From Pseudomonas xantholysinigenes (GTDB lineage Bacteria > Pseudomonadota > Gammaproteobacteria > Pseudomonadales > Pseudomonadaceae): a stretch of DNA of 64,000 bases. The stretch spans positions 1,927,501-1,991,500 of the forward strand of contig NZ_CP077095.1 of NCBI RefSeq assembly GCF_014268885.2. Reading direction: 5' to 3'. The notes beneath the pieces are model-generated. The model saw only the letters and a program-made list of their open reading frames with translations, searched no databases and had not been told where the DNA came from. How positions within the stretch are numbered: position 1 is the stretch's first letter; every line of letters starts with the position of its first letter. The position numbers and the translations under genes were made by a program. Shown one piece after another: positions 51,902-64,000 of the stretch.

Positions 51902-52438
51902 TTACTCTGCTTTGGGAGCTTCGGTGGCACAGGCAGGTTTGCCGGCCGCGTATTTAAGGCTTGGGTCGACCAGCGCGCCGAAGTGCTTGAGGGCCTCGGA
52001 TCCGATCAGCAGCGGGAACTGGAACGCGCTGCGGTCGGTGAGGTTGACCTCGATGGTGCGTTGCGTCTGGCCCATGCAGATCTCGAGTTCGATCACCGGA
52101 CGAGCAGTGTAGGCCTTGCCGGATTCGGCGTCATAGTCCCCGGCGCGGCGCTTGATCTTGCTGACGCGGGCCAGGGGGCGTTCGATGGGGTGCTGGTGCG
52201 CGGCGTCGATGGCCAGGTAGAAGCGCACCCAGCTCTCGCCGTTGCGCTTGAAGCGCTTGATGTCGCGGGCGCTGAGCGAGGCGGTCTTGGCGCCGGTGTC
52301 GAGCTTGGCCGCCACCTCCAGGTCCAGATCGCCCAGGCGGGCGTATTCGTTCAGACCGTAGACGGTCTTGTCTGCCGCGGGCGCGAGTGCCGGCAGCAGG
52401 GTCAGGCAGAGCAGCAGTGAAGCGGGTATGAGTCTCAT
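51902..52438 (-). CDS. Periplasmic retropepsin-like aspartic protease ('ATP-dependent zinc protease' family)
   Basis: The 178-residue precursor has a signal peptide (MRLIPASLLLCLTLLPALAPA). The mature domain has one Asp-Thr-Gly active-site motif (Asp47 in AAKLDTGAKTASLSA) and FPLLIGSEALKHFG, as in retroviral-type proteases that work as dimers. The family's older name, ATP-dependent zinc protease, is not supported by any visible ATP or zinc site. It is the first gene of the triad, 5 nt ahead of the membrane protein. Its substrate is unknown. Confidence 0.85.
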   Translation of the reverse strand: MRLIPASLLLCLTLLPALAPAADKTVYGLNEYARLGDLDLEVAAKLDTGAKTASLSARDIKRFKRNGESWVRFYLAIDAAHQHPIERPLARVSKIKRRAGDYDAESGKAYTARPVIELEICMGQTQRTIEVNLTDRSAFQFPLLIGSEALKHFGALVDPSLKYAAGKPACATEAPKAE

Positions 52439-52638
52439 AATCCTGGCGCGGTGCTGTGCGGGGTTCAGGGCAAGGCGACTGGCCAAGCATCCTCATTGAT
52501 TCTGTCAACAGCATGAAATGATGACAGAGACACTATCCATGCTCTCGAAGGAGCGCGGCATTCTATCACGCCGGTGCCTTGACGCCAGCGCGCCCGCGAT
52601 CAGACCACGTGGACGCGGGTGAAGTTCGTTATTAGACA

Positions 52639-52723
52639 ATTGTCGACAATGTTCTTTTTGTCTTTGACTCTAATCCTCTATTTAGCTAGTTTTGCCGTCA
52701 TTGCTTTTGAAGGTGTCGACAAT
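52639..52723. promoter_or_regulatory. Two TGTCGACAAT sites around the prp regulator promoter
   Basis: ATTGTCGACAAT (52639-52650) is a perfect 12-bp palindrome, and TGTCGACAAT recurs at 52714-52723, ending one base before the GntR start codon. The two sites bracket a TTGACT -35-like hexamer (52664-52669). They are plausible operators for the GntR repressor encoded at 52725. The rest of the 52439-52724 gap shows nothing else. Confidence 0.55.
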
Positions 52724-52724
52724 C

Positions 52725-53441
52725 ATGCTGGATACAGCCCACGCCACATTGCTGCCCCAAGACGAGACCGAGACCCTCTCGGAACACGTCTTCCGCTGCA
52801 TCCAGGCCGCCATCGTCAAGGGTGAGATCGCCCCCGGCAGCAAGATTTCCGAGCCGGAGCTGGCGCGCACCTATGGCATCAGCCGTGGTCCGCTGCGCGA
52901 GGCGATCCATCGCCTGGAAGGCCAGCGCCTGCTGGTGCGGGTGCCCCATGTTGGGGCGCGGGTGGTCTCGCTGAGCCACGCCGAGCTGATCGAGCTGTAC
53001 GAGATCCGCGAATCGCTGGAAGGCATGGCCTGCCGCCTGGCCGCCGAGCGCATGAGCCAGGCCGCCATCGACGAGCTGCGCCATGTGCTCGACACCCACG
53101 AACGCGACGCGGCGTTCCAGGCCGGGCAGGGCTACTACCAGCAGGAAGGCGACTACGACTTCCACTACCGGATCATCCAGGGCAGCGGCAACCAGACCCT
53201 GTACAAGATGCTCTGCGGCGAGCTCTACCAGCTGGTGCGCATGTACCGCATCCAGTTTTCCACCACGCCCAACCGCCCGCGCCAGGCTTTTGCCGAGCAC
53301 CACCGTATCCTCGATGCCATCGAGGCCCGTGACGGCGAACTGGCCGAACTCCTGATGCGCCGCCATATCGGTGCGTCCAAGCGCAATATCGAGCGCCACT
53401 ACCAGGGCGCCGACAACAATAGCCCACGAGGTGAGTCATGA
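52725..53441 (+). CDS. GntR-family (FCD) regulator of the methylcitrate operon
   Basis: This 238-residue regulator has a winged HTH ([22 protein letters not shown]) and a C-terminal all-helical FCD ligand domain with the metal-binding pattern [14 protein letters not shown] ... [10 protein letters not shown] ... RRHIG. It probably represses the prp genes and is relieved by 2-methylcitrate or propionyl-CoA-derived signals. Its stop overlaps the prpB start (ATGA), so it is co-expressed with the operon it likely controls. The ATG at 52725 was preferred over an upstream start within the promoter. Confidence 0.9.
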   Translation: MLDTAHATLLPQDETETLSEHVFRCIQAAIVKGEIAPGSKISEPELARTYGISRGPLREAIHRLEGQRLLVRVPHVGARVVSLSHAELIELYEIRESLEGMACRLAAERMSQAAIDELRHVLDTHERDAAFQAGQGYYQQEGDYDFHYRIIQGSGNQTLYKMLCGELYQLVRMYRIQFSTTPNRPRQAFAEHHRILDAIEARDGELAELLMRRHIGASKRNIERHYQGADNNSPRGES

Positions 53442-54328
53442 CAGTCAAGAGCACCCCCGGCCAGCGTTTCCGTGACGCGGTGGCCGCCGAACACCCGTTG
53501 CAGGTGGTCGGGACCATCAACGCCAACCACGCGCTGCTGGCCAAGCGCGCCGGCTTCAAGGCCATCTACCTGTCCGGCGGCGGTGTCGCGGCGGGCTCCC
53601 TCGGCCTGCCGGACCTGGGCATCAGCGGCCTGGACGACGTACTCACCGACGTGCGCCGCATCACCGACGTGTGCGACCTGCCGCTGCTGGTGGATGTCGA
53701 CACCGGTTTTGGCGCCTCGGCGTTCAACGTTGCCCGTACCGTCAAGTCGATGAGCAAGTTCGGCGCTGCGGCCATCCATATCGAGGACCAGGTCGGCGCC
53801 AAGCGCTGCGGTCACCGGCCAAACAAGGAGATCGTCTCGCAGCAGGAGATGGTCGACCGCATCAAGGCCGCGGTGGACGCCCGTACTGACGACAGCTTCG
53901 TGATCATGGCGCGCACCGACGCCCTGGCGGTGGAAGGCCTGAACGCCGCGTTGGATCGCGCCGCCGCCTGCATCGAAGCCGGCGCCGACATGATCTTCCC
54001 AGAGGCCATCACTGAGCTTTCGATGTACAAGACCTTCGCCGACCGGGTGAAGGCGCCGATCCTGGCCAACATCACCGAGTTCGGCGCCACGCCGCTGTAC
54101 ACCACCGAAGAGCTGGCCTCGGTCGACGTGTCGCTGGTGCTCTACCCGCTGTCGGCGTTCCGCGCCATGAACAAGGCCGCCGAGAATGTCTACACCGCGC
54201 TGCGCCGCGATGGCACGCAGAAGAACGTGATCGACACCATGCAGACCCGCATGGAGCTCTACGATGCCATCGGCTATCACGCCTTCGAGCAAAGCCTGGA
54301 TGCGCTGTTCGCGCAGAAGAAAGGGTAA
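53438..54328 (+). CDS. prpB: 2-methylisocitrate lyase
   Basis: This 296-residue enzyme splits 2-methylisocitrate into pyruvate and succinate, the last step of propionate breakdown. It belongs to the isocitrate lyase/PEP mutase family: [12 protein letters not shown] has the metal-binding Asp, and [13 protein letters not shown] carries the catalytic Cys. The start overlaps the GntR gene by 4 nt. A 97-bp REP palindrome separates it from prpC. Confidence 0.96.
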   Translation: MTVKSTPGQRFRDAVAAEHPLQVVGTINANHALLAKRAGFKAIYLSGGGVAAGSLGLPDLGISGLDDVLTDVRRITDVCDLPLLVDVDTGFGASAFNVARTVKSMSKFGAAAIHIEDQVGAKRCGHRPNKEIVSQQEMVDRIKAAVDARTDDSFVIMARTDALAVEGLNAALDRAAACIEAGADMIFPEAITELSMYKTFADRVKAPILANITEFGATPLYTTEELASVDVSLVLYPLSAFRAMNKAAENVYTALRRDGTQKNVIDTMQTRMELYDAIGYHAFEQSLDALFAQKKG

Positions 54329-54334
54329 GTGAAT

Positions 54335-54432
54335 GCCTGTACCGGCCTCTTCGCGGGTAAACCCGCTCCTACAGGTTTGGTGCAATCTCTGAAACCTGTG
54401 GGAGCGGGTTTACCCGCGAAGAGGCCGGCAGG
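54335..54432. repeat. REP palindrome between prpB and prpC
   Basis: Two arms of about 42 bp (54335-54376 and 54390-54431), each containing a CTTCGCGGGTAAACCCGCTCC-type unit, are inverted copies. The transcript can form a very stable hairpin in the operon. Confidence 0.9.
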
Positions 54433-54487
54433 CAAACCGATTAGCCAGAAAAGACTTCGATAACAAGTTCAAGAAAGGAGAAACACC

Positions 54488-55615
54488 ATGGCCGAAGCAA
54501 AAGTACTCAGTGGCGCGGGCCTGCGTGGCCAGGTGGCCGGGCAGACCGCGCTGTCGACCGTCGGCCAGGCCGGTGCCGGCCTGACCTACCGCGGCTATGA
54601 CGTACGCGACCTGGCCGCCGCCGCCGAGTTCGAGGAGGTCGCCTACCTGCTGTTGTACGGCGAGCTGCCGAGCAAGGCCGAGCTTGCCGACTACAAACGC
54701 AAGCTCAAGGGCCTGCGCGACCTGCCGCAAGCGCTGAAGGAGGTGCTCGAGCGTATCCCGCGCGATGCCCACCCGATGGATGTGATGCGCACCGGCTGCT
54801 CGGTGCTCGGCACCCTGGAGCCTGAGCTGACCTTCGAGCAGCAGCGCGACAAGACCGATCGCCTGCTGGCGCTGTTCCCGGCGGTGATGTGCTACTGGTA
54901 TCGCTTCACCCACCACGGTGTGCGCATCGATTGCACCAGCGACGAAGAAACCATTGGCGGCCACTTCCTGCACCTGCTGCATGGCAAGAAGCCCAGCGCC
55001 CTGCATGTCAAGGTGATGAACGTTTCGCTGATCCTTTACGCCGAGCACGAGTTCAACGCCTCGACCTTCACCGCGCGGGTCTGCGCCTCGACCCTGTCCG
55101 ACCTGTATTCCTGCGTCACTGCGGCCATCGGCTCGCTGCGCGGCCCGCTGCACGGCGGCGCCAACGAAGCGGCGATGGAGCTGATCGAGCGCTTCCAGAC
55201 CCCACAGGACGCTACCGCCGAGCTGCTGCGCATGCTCGAGCGCAAGGACAAGATCATGGGCTTCGGCCACGCGATCTACAAAGAGTCCGACCCGCGCAAC
55301 GAGGTGATCAAGGGCTGGTCGAAGCAACTCGCCGACGAAGTGGGCGACAAGGTGCTGTACCCGGTCTCCGAAGCCATCGACAAGACCATGTGGGAGCAGA
55401 AGCGCTTGTTCCCCAACGCCGACTTCTACCATGCCTCGGCGTACCACTTCATGGGCATCCCGACCAAGCTGTTCACCCCGATCTTCGTCTGCTCGCGCCT
55501 GACCGGCTGGGCCGCGCACGTGTTCGAGCAGCGCGCCAACAACCGCATCATCCGCCCGAGCGCCGAATACACCGGCGTCGAGCAGCGCCAGTTCGTGCCG
55601 ATCGAGCAGCGCTGA
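54488..55615 (+). CDS. prpC: 2-methylcitrate synthase
   Basis: This 375-residue enzyme condenses propionyl-CoA with oxaloacetate. Citrate-synthase family residues are visible: the His in GPLHGGANEAAM, the His in MGFGHAIYK and the Asp near FYHASAYH (DFYHASAYHFMG). It is the short, prokaryotic type II-like form. AAAGGAG lies 9 nt before the ATG. It follows the REP palindrome after prpB. Confidence 0.95.
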   Translation: MAEAKVLSGAGLRGQVAGQTALSTVGQAGAGLTYRGYDVRDLAAAAEFEEVAYLLLYGELPSKAELADYKRKLKGLRDLPQALKEVLERIPRDAHPMDVMRTGCSVLGTLEPELTFEQQRDKTDRLLALFPAVMCYWYRFTHHGVRIDCTSDEETIGGHFLHLLHGKKPSALHVKVMNVSLILYAEHEFNASTFTARVCASTLSDLYSCVTAAIGSLRGPLHGGANEAAMELIERFQTPQDATAELLRMLERKDKIMGFGHAIYKESDPRNEVIKGWSKQLADEVGDKVLYPVSEAIDKTMWEQKRLFPNADFYHASAYHFMGIPTKLFTPIFVCSRLTGWAAHVFEQRANNRIIRPSAEYTGVEQRQFVPIEQR

Positions 55616-55636
55616 CAAGAAATTAGAGAGGCAACC

Positions 55637-55722
55637 CGTCCCCTGTGGGAGCGGGCTTGCCCGCGAATGCAATGTCGCGTTCACCAACGCTTTCGCGGGC
55701 AAGCCCGCTCCCACAGGGGCGG
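55637..55722. repeat. Inverted REP pair between prpC and acnD
   Basis: CCCCTGTGGGAGCGGGCTTG (about 55640 on) and the inverse CAAGCCCGCTCCCACAGGGG (about 55700-55719) form 30-bp arms around a 24-nt loop. Confidence 0.9.
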
Positions 55723-55760
55723 TGGATTCTTCCGATTACTGTGACCGAGCCTGATTCTCT

Positions 55761-58349
<2,589 letters not shown>

Positions 58350-58364
58350 CAGGAACGGCATGGC

Positions 58365-58458
58365 CTCTGTGGGAGCGGGTTTACCCGCGAATGCGTTAGC
58401 AGGATCAACATCATTGCTTGATCAAACGCCTTCGCGGGTGAACCCGCTCCCACAGGGT
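58365..58458. repeat. Inverted REP pair between acnD and prpF
   Basis: CTGTGGGAGCGGGTTTACCC (58367 on) and CGCGGGTGAACCCGCTCCCA (about 58433 on) are inverted REP units flanking a 35-nt loop. Confidence 0.9.
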
Positions 58459-58481
58459 GTCGCGCAAGACAGGAATTGACC

Positions 58482-59672
58482 ATGACACATGTACCGCAAA
58501 TCAAAATCCCCGCCACCTACATCCGTGGCGGCACCAGCAAAGGCGTGTTCTTCCGCCTGCAAGACCTGCCCGAGCGCGCCCAGGTCCCCGGCCCGGCCCG
58601 CGACGCCCTGTTGCTGCGGGTGATCGGCAGCCCCGACCCCTACGCCAAGCAGATCGACGGCATGGGCGGCGCCACCTCCAGCACCAGCAAGACGGTGATC
58701 CTGTCGAAAAGCATCAAGGCCGACCACGACGTTGACTACCTGTTCGGCCAGGTGTCGATCGACACCGCGTTCGTCGACTGGAGCGGTAACTGCGGCAACC
58801 TGTCTGCCGCCGTGGGTTCGTTCGCCATTGCCAGCGGCTTGGTCGATGCCGCGCGCGTTCCGCGCAACGGTATTGCCACCGTGCGCATCTGGCAGGCCAA
58901 TATCGGCAAGACCATCATCGCCCATGTGCCGATCACCGACGGCCAGGTGCAGGAAACCGGCGACTTCGAACTCGACGGCGTGACCTTCCCGGCCGCCGAG
59001 GTGCAACTGGAGTTCCTGGACCCGGCCGCCGACGAAGACGGTGAAGGCGGGGCGATGTTCCCCACGGGCAATCTGGTCGACGACCTCGAGGTGCCGGGTG
59101 TCGGGACCTTCAAGGCCACCCTGATCAACGCCGGTATCCCGACCATCTTCGTCAATGCCGCTGATATCGGCTATACCGGTGCCGAATTGCAGGACGCCAT
59201 CAACGGCGATGTCGCAGCCTTGCAGCGTTTCGAGACCATCCGCGCCCACGGTGCGGTGCGCATGGGGCTGATCGAGCACGTCGACCAGGCAGCCGGGCGC
59301 CAGCACACGCCCAAGGTGGCGTTTGTCGCGGCACCGATGACCTACACTGCGTCCAGTGGCAAGACGGTCCAGGCCGAGAACGTCGACCTGTTGGTGCGCG
59401 CACTGTCCATGGGCAAGCTGCACCACGCGATGATGGGCACCGCGGCCGTCGCCATTGGCACCGCCGCGGCGATCCCAGGCACGCTGGTCAACCTGGCCGC
59501 TGGTGGCGGTGAGCGCAGCGCCGTGCGCTTCGGACACCCGTCCGGCACTTTGCGGGTGGGGGCCGAGGCGCGCCAGGTGGACGGGCAGTGGACGGTGACC
59601 AAGGCAATCATGAGCCGTAGCGCTCGGGTGCTGATGGAGGGCTGGGTGCGCGTACCTGGCGATAGTTTCTAA
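58482..59672 (+). CDS. prpF: 2-methylaconitate cis-trans isomerase PrpF
   Basis: This 396-residue protein has the DAP-epimerase-like fold: IPATYIRGGTSKGVFF at the N-terminus, GGATSSTSKTVIL and DWSGNCGNLSAAVGSFAI with the conserved Cys. It isomerises the AcnD product so it can be hydrated to 2-methylisocitrate. AGGA lies 8 nt before the ATG at 58482. It works with AcnD just upstream. Confidence 0.95.
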   Translation: MTHVPQIKIPATYIRGGTSKGVFFRLQDLPERAQVPGPARDALLLRVIGSPDPYAKQIDGMGGATSSTSKTVILSKSIKADHDVDYLFGQVSIDTAFVDWSGNCGNLSAAVGSFAIASGLVDAARVPRNGIATVRIWQANIGKTIIAHVPITDGQVQETGDFELDGVTFPAAEVQLEFLDPAADEDGEGGAMFPTGNLVDDLEVPGVGTFKATLINAGIPTIFVNAADIGYTGAELQDAINGDVAALQRFETIRAHGAVRMGLIEHVDQAAGRQHTPKVAFVAAPMTYTASSGKTVQAENVDLLVRALSMGKLHHAMMGTAAVAIGTAAAIPGTLVNLAAGGGERSAVRFGHPSGTLRVGAEARQVDGQWTVTKAIMSRSARVLMEGWVRVPGDSF

Positions 59673-59702
59673 GGCATCAGTGGCGTTCGGCTTTCGTTGG
59701 TT

Positions 59703-59839
59703 GGGGCCGCTTTGCGGCCCTTTCCGGCCGGTCCGGCGCTCCGGCAAGGCCGCTCCTACAGAGGATTGCGTCCCCCTTGTAGGAGCGGCCTTGCCGGAGC
59801 GCCGGACCGGTCGGAAAGGGCTGCGCAGCAGCCCCGGCA
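59703..59839. repeat. Giant REP palindrome (about 137 nt) between prpF and prpD
   Basis: Two arms of about 60 bp (59703-59761 and 59778-59839) carry the TAGGAGCGGCCTTGCCGGAG type of REP plus flanks (TTTCCGGCCGGTCCGGCGCT). The loop is only ~16 nt. This REP type differs from that in the other prp gaps. Confidence 0.9.
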
Positions 59840-59858
59840 ATCTAGAAGGGAGCTGAAT

Positions 59859-61343
59859 ATGAGCGCAAACGTAGACCTCAACACCCGCCCCGACTACGAC
59901 CAGGTCCTGCAGACCCTCGCCGACTATGTGTTCGGCTACCGTGTCGAATCCCCCGAGGCGCTGAACACCGCCCGCCACTGCCTGATGGATACCCTGGGCT
60001 GTGGCTTGCTGGCCCTGCGTTTCCCTGAATGCACCAAGCACCTTGGCCCGCTGGTCGAGGGCACGATCGTCCCCCACGGCGCTCGTGTGCCCGGCACCAG
60101 CTACTGCCTGGATCCGGTCAAGGCCGCTTGGGATATCGGCTGTATCGTCCGCTGGCTGGACTACAACGACACCTGGCTGGCGGCAGAGTGGGGCCATCCC
60201 TCGGACAACCTCGGCGGCATCCTGGCGGTCACCGATCACCTGTCGCAAAAGCGCGTGGCCAATGGCGAGGCGCCCCTGGTCATGCGCGAGGTGCTCGATG
60301 CCATGGTCATGGCCCACGAGATCCAAGGCGTGCTGGCGCTTGAAAACTCGTTCAACCGGGTCGGCCTGGACCATGTGCTGCTGGTCAAGGTCGCCTCCAC
60401 GGCAGTCTGCGCCAGACTCATGGGCGCCAGTCGCGAGCAGTTGTTGTCGGCGCTGTCCCACGCGTTCGTCGATGGCCAGGCCCTGCGTACCTACCGTCAT
60501 GCACCCAATGCCGGCTCGCGCAAGTCGTGGGCGGCGGGGGACGCCTCCAGCCGCGGTGTGCGCCTGGCCGATATCGCCCTGCGTGGCGAGATGGGCGTGC
60601 CCGGCGCGCTCACGGCCCGGCAGTGGGGGTTCTACGATGTGTCGTTCAGCCACACCAACAAGGACCTGGCCCTCAAGCCCGAAGACCAGCGCGAGCTGCG
60701 CCTGCCGCAGCCCTTGGGCAGCTACGTGATGGAGAACGTGCTATTCAAGATCAGCTTCCCAGCCGAATTCCATGCCCAGACCGCCTGCGAGGCGGCGGTG
60801 ACCCTGCATCCACAGGTGCGCAACCGCCTGCACGAGATCGACCGTATTGTCATCACCACGCACGAGTCGGCGATCCGCATCATTTCCAAGGAGGGGCCGC
60901 TGGCCAATGCCGCGGACCGTGATCACTGCCTGCAGTACATGACCGCCGTGCCGCTGATCTTCGGTGGCCTGGTGGCCGAGCACTACGAGGACGCCTTCCA
61001 CGCGGCCCACCCAAGCATTGACCGGCTACGCGAAAAGATGGTGGTCGTCGAGGAGCCACGTTTCAGTCGTGAGTACCTGGAGGCGGACAAGCGCTCTATC
61101 GCAAACGGTGTGCAGGTGTTCTTCAAGGACGGCACGCACACGCCGCACGTGGTGGTGGAGTACCCGATCGGGCATCGGCGTCGGCGGGAGGAGGGGATGC
61201 CGTTGCTCGAGGCCAAGTTCAGGGAGAACCTGGCGACGCGGTTTGCGCGGCAGCGGTGTGAGGCGATTCTGGATGTGTGCAAGGACCAGCAGGCGCTGGA
61301 GGCCATGCCTGTGCACAGGTTTGTCGATCTGTTGGTGATCTGA
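59859..61343 (+). CDS. prpD: 2-methylcitrate dehydratase PrpD
   Basis: This 494-residue MmgE/PrpD-family protein has [34 protein letters not shown], and [18 protein letters not shown]. It dehydrates 2-methylcitrate without an Fe-S cluster. In genomes with acnD-prpF it is often partly redundant or has a stereochemically distinct role. GGGAG lies 7 nt before the ATG at 59859; the open frame upstream only reads the REP palindrome. It ends the prp operon. Confidence 0.95.
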   Translation: MSANVDLNTRPDYDQVLQTLADYVFGYRVESPEALNTARHCLMDTLGCGLLALRFPECTKHLGPLVEGTIVPHGARVPGTSYCLDPVKAAWDIGCIVRWLDYNDTWLAAEWGHPSDNLGGILAVTDHLSQKRVANGEAPLVMREVLDAMVMAHEIQGVLALENSFNRVGLDHVLLVKVASTAVCARLMGASREQLLSALSHAFVDGQALRTYRHAPNAGSRKSWAAGDASSRGVRLADIALRGEMGVPGALTARQWGFYDVSFSHTNKDLALKPEDQRELRLPQPLGSYVMENVLFKISFPAEFHAQTACEAAVTLHPQVRNRLHEIDRIVITTHESAIRIISKEGPLANAADRDHCLQYMTAVPLIFGGLVAEHYEDAFHAAHPSIDRLREKMVVVEEPRFSREYLEADKRSIANGVQVFFKDGTHTPHVVVEYPIGHRRRREEGMPLLEAKFRENLATRFARQRCEAILDVCKDQQALEAMPVHRFVDLLVI

Positions 61344-61353
61344 GGCTGCCTGT

Positions 61354-61424
61354 TCCGGCCTCTTCGCGGGTAAACCCGCTCCCACAGGGGACGCGCGAAG
61401 CCTGTGGGAGCGGGTTTAAGTAAA
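61354..61424. repeat. REP pair, second copy truncated, between prpD and acnB
   Basis: A full unit TTCGCGGGTAAACCCGCTCC (61363 on) is followed by the inverse CCTGTGGGAGCGGGTTTAAG (61402 on), which breaks off after GGGTTTA. It lies between convergent genes. Confidence 0.85.
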
Positions 61425-61429
61425 CAACA

Positions 61430-61460
61430 AAAAAAGCCCCGGCATTTCTGCCAGGGCTTC
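61430..61460 (-). terminator. Terminator after acnB
   Basis: On the minus strand a 10-bp stem AGCCCTGGCA / TGCCGGGGCT with one mismatch and a 4-nt loop is followed by TTTTTTT. Confidence 0.85.
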
Positions 61461-61489
61461 TTCTTGCAGCTTACAACTTGCCGCTCAGC

Positions 61490-64000
61490 TTACGCCTGGA
61501 CCACCGGGATCTTGGCGTTGGCCGCTGCTTCGCGGAACTCGGCGATCTGGTCGAAGCTCAGGTAGCGGTAGACGTCGGCAGCCATGCTGTCGATGTCCTT
61601 GGCGTACTGCATGTACTCCTCGACGGTCGGCAGCTTGCCGATGATCGAAGCGACAGCGGCCAGCTCGGCCGATGCCAGGTACACGTTGGTGGCGTCGCCC
61701 AGACGGTTCGGGAAGTTACGGGTCGAGGTGGAGACCACGGTCGAACCGGTCTGCACACGTGCCTGGTTGCCCATGCACAGCGAGCAGCCTGGCATTTCCA
61801 TGCGCGCGCCAGCCTTGCCGTAGATGCCGTAGTAGCCTTCCTCGGTCAGCTGGTGGGCGTCCATCTTGGTTGGCGGGGCCAGCCACAGACGGGTCGGAAT
61901 GCCACCCTTGACCTTGTCCAGCAGCTTGCCGGCGGCGCGGAAGTGACCGATGTTGGTCATGCACGAGCCGATGAACACTTCGTCGATCTTCTCACCCTGT
62001 ACCGAGGACAGCAGGCGGGCGTCGTCCGGGTCGTTCGGCGCGCAGAGCACAGGCTCTTTGACGTCGGCCAGGTCGATTTCGATGATTTCGGCGTATTCGG
62101 CATCGGCATCGGCCGACAGCAGCTCAGGCTTGGCCAGCCAGGCTTCCATGGCCTGGGCGCGGCGCTCCAGGGTGCGGGCATCGCCGTAGCCTTCGCCGAT
62201 CATCCAGCGCAGCAGAGTGATGTTGGACTGCAGGTACTCGGCGATGGCCTTCTCTGGCAGCTTGATGGTGCAACCAGCGGCAGAACGTTCGGCCGAGGCG
62301 TCGGACAGCTCGAAGGCTTGCTCGACGGTCAGGTCGTTGAGGCCTTCGATCTCCAGGATGCGGCCGGAGAAGGCGTTCTTCTTGCCTTTCTTCTCGACGG
62401 TCAGCAGGCCTTTCTGGATGGCGTAGTAAGGGATGGCATGCACCAGGTCACGCAGGGTGATGCCAGGTTGCAGTTTGCCCTTGAAGCGCACCAGGATCGA
62501 CTCCGGCATGTCCAGCGGCATGACGCCGGTGGCGGCGGCGAAGGCCACCAGGCCGGAACCTGCCGGGAACGAGATGCCGATCGGGAAGCGGGTGTGCGAG
62601 TCGCCACCGGTGCCTACGGTGTCAGGCATCAGCATGCGGTTCAGCCAGCTGTGGATGATGCCGTCGCCCGGGCGCAGCGACACGCCGCCACGGGTGCGGA
62701 TGAAGTCTGGCAGGGTGTGGTGGGTGGTGACGTCGATCGGCTTCGGATAAGCGGCGGTGTGGCAGAACGACTGCATCACCAGGTCGGCGGAGAAGCCCAG
62801 GCACGCCAGGTCTTTCAGCTCGTCGCGGGTCATCGGGCCGGTGGTGTCCTGGGAACCGACGGTGGTCATCTTCGGTTCGCAGTAGGCACCTGGGCGCACG
62901 CCCTGGCCTTCTGGCAGACCGCAGGCGCGACCGACCATCTTCTGCGCCAGGGTGAAGCCCTTGGTCGAAGCGGCAGGCTGCTCAGGTTTCTTGAACAGGT
63001 CCGAAGGAGCCAGGCCCAGTTCGGCGCGGGCTTTCTCGGTCAGGCCACGGCCGACGATCAGCGGGATACGGCCGCCGGCGCGGACTTCATCGAGCAGTAC
63101 TTCGGTTTTCAGCTCGAAGTTGGTGACCAGTTCGTCGCTGCCGTGACGGCGCACTTCACCTTTGAACGGGTAGACGTCGATGACGTCGCCCATGGCCAGG
63201 TTGGTGCAGTCGAATTCGATCGGCAGGGCGCCGGCGTCTTCCATGGTGTTGTAGAAGATCGGGGCGATCTTGGTGCCGAAGCAGAAACCACCGGCGCGCT
63301 TGTTCGGCACATACGGGATGTCGTCGCCGAAGAACCACAGCACCGAGTTGGTGGCGGATTTACGCGAGGAACCGGTACCGACCACGTCACCGACGTAGGC
63401 AACCGGGAAGCCTTTGGCTTTCACGGCTTCGATCTGGGCCAGCGGGCCGACCGAGCCCGGCTGCTGCGGCTCGATGCCGTCGCGGGCCATTTTCAGCATG
63501 GCCAGGGCGTGCAGCGGGATGTCAGGGCGCGACCAGGCGTCCGGGGCAGGGGACAGGTCGTCGGTGTTGGTTTCGCCTGGCACCTTGAACACGGTCAGGG
63601 TGTACTTGTCGGCGATCGCCGGGCGCGAGGTGAACCACTCGCCGGCAGCCCAGGACTCGAGCACGGCCTTGGCGTGGGCATTGCCCGCCTTGGCTTTCTC
63701 GGCCACGTCGTGGAAGGCATCGAACATCAGCAGGGTGTGCTTGAGCTGTTCGGCCGCGACGGCGCCCAGCTCGGCGTCGTCCAGCAGCGCGACCAGCGTC
63801 TCGATGTTGTAGCCGCCCTGCATGGTGCCCAGCAACTCGGTGGCGTGCTTGCGGTCGATCAGCGGCGACTTGGCTTCGCCCTTGGCGACGGCGGAGAGGA
63901 ACGCGGCCTTGACGTAGGCGGCTTCGTCCACCCCTGGTGGAACGCGGTTGGTGATCAGGTCTACGAGGAAGGCTTCTTCGCCGGCCGGCGGGTTTTTCAG
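61490..64000 (-). CDS. acnB: Bifunctional aconitate hydratase 2 / 2-methylisocitrate dehydratase (5' end outside window)
   Basis: The visible 836 residues lack about 30 N-terminal ones; the frame is still open at 64000 ([16 protein letters not shown]). It isomerises citrate and isocitrate in the TCA cycle and can hydrate methylaconitate. The AcnB order is visible: N-terminal HEAT-like domain, swivel domain ([34 protein letters not shown]), then the Fe-S domains with Cys in [10 protein letters not shown] and PGCSLCMGN. It is convergent with the prp operon, whose last hydration step it may supply. Confidence 0.95.
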   Translation of the reverse strand: MKNPPAGEEAFLVDLITNRVPPGVDEAAYVKAAFLSAVAKGEAKSPLIDRKHATELLGTMQGGYNIETLVALLDDAELGAVAAEQLKHTLLMFDAFHDVAEKAKAGNAHAKAVLESWAAGEWFTSRPAIADKYTLTVFKVPGETNTDDLSPAPDAWSRPDIPLHALAMLKMARDGIEPQQPGSVGPLAQIEAVKAKGFPVAYVGDVVGTGSSRKSATNSVLWFFGDDIPYVPNKRAGGFCFGTKIAPIFYNTMEDAGALPIEFDCTNLAMGDVIDVYPFKGEVRRHGSDELVTNFELKTEVLLDEVRAGGRIPLIVGRGLTEKARAELGLAPSDLFKKPEQPAASTKGFTLAQKMVGRACGLPEGQGVRPGAYCEPKMTTVGSQDTTGPMTRDELKDLACLGFSADLVMQSFCHTAAYPKPIDVTTHHTLPDFIRTRGGVSLRPGDGIIHSWLNRMLMPDTVGTGGDSHTRFPIGISFPAGSGLVAFAAATGVMPLDMPESILVRFKGKLQPGITLRDLVHAIPYYAIQKGLLTVEKKGKKNAFSGRILEIEGLNDLTVEQAFELSDASAERSAAGCTIKLPEKAIAEYLQSNITLLRWMIGEGYGDARTLERRAQAMEAWLAKPELLSADADAEYAEIIEIDLADVKEPVLCAPNDPDDARLLSSVQGEKIDEVFIGSCMTNIGHFRAAGKLLDKVKGGIPTRLWLAPPTKMDAHQLTEEGYYGIYGKAGARMEMPGCSLCMGNQARVQTGSTVVSTSTRNFPNRLGDATNVYLASAELAAVASIIGKLPTVEEYMQYAKDIDSMAADVYRYLSFDQIAEFREAAANAKIPVVQA

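Noticed and set aside
59697-59858. 54-residue N-terminal extension of PrpD
   Set aside because: It is a translation of the giant REP palindrome; the ATG at 59859 has GGGAG upstream and fits the family.

Overview
This 64 kb window is a G+C-rich chromosomal segment of a fluorescent Pseudomonas, most likely of the P. putida group. The support is the block tig-clpP-clpX-lon-hupB-ppiD, the OprI lipoprotein, cysB/cysH, an AcnD/PrpF-type methylcitrate cluster, acnB, and many copies of the Pseudomonas 35-bp REP palindrome (core resembling GGGAGCGGG..CCCGC, plus the variant TAGGAGCGGCCTTG). No plasmid, prophage, CRISPR or rRNA signal was seen.

Layout. 1-4949: a truncated DctA-type symporter, a 138-bp MITE, an XRE regulator, and an aer/PAS-GGDEF-EAL pair for energy taxis and c-di-GMP. 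4965-15718: a block that looks accessory. It holds a 1592-residue leucine-rich-repeat protein with a NEL-type (E3 ubiquitin ligase) catalytic motif, then an Lrp regulator, a polar amino-acid ABC importer, ornithine cyclodeaminase and a citrulline hydrolase. These probably form a citrulline/ornithine-to-proline catabolic module, with one palindromic operator shared by its two promoters. 15891-17521: folD and a tRNA cluster (Arg-TCT, His-GTG, Leu-TAG, His-GTG). 17613-26732: protein quality control (tig, clpP, clpX, lon, hupB, ppiD), with sigma-32-like promoters before tig and lon. 26824-34770: a REP-bearing TIR element, a patatin-like lipase, a small lipoprotein, CHAD protein, thioesterase, Mpo1-like protein, chemoreceptor, TatD DNase and an MltF-like lytic transglycosylase.

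34888-47681: DoxX, a small protein behind a structured RNA leader, greB (TTG start), a YbbA/YbbP-type ABC system divergent from tesA, an L,D-transpeptidase, oprI, a GNAT protein, DAHP synthase, a ketopantoate-reductase-like protein, a universal stress protein, cysB and cysH. 47861-52438: pabB and a three-gene unit (retropepsin-like protease, inactive transglutaminase fused to membrane helices, ATP-grasp ligase) of poorly known function. 52725-61343: the 2-methylcitrate (propionate) operon GntR-prpB-prpC-acnD-prpF-prpD, in which every intergenic gap from prpB onward carries an inverted REP pair. 61490-64000: acnB, cut by the right edge.

The most interesting items are the NEL/LRR giant protein, the citrulline module with its shared operator, the RNA leader at 35439-35540 with a loop complementary to the ribosome-binding region, the amidoligase/retropepsin triad, and the 222-bp REP-carrying element with 15-bp TIRs and an 11-bp flanking duplication. 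All calls come from reading the sequence; no database search was run.
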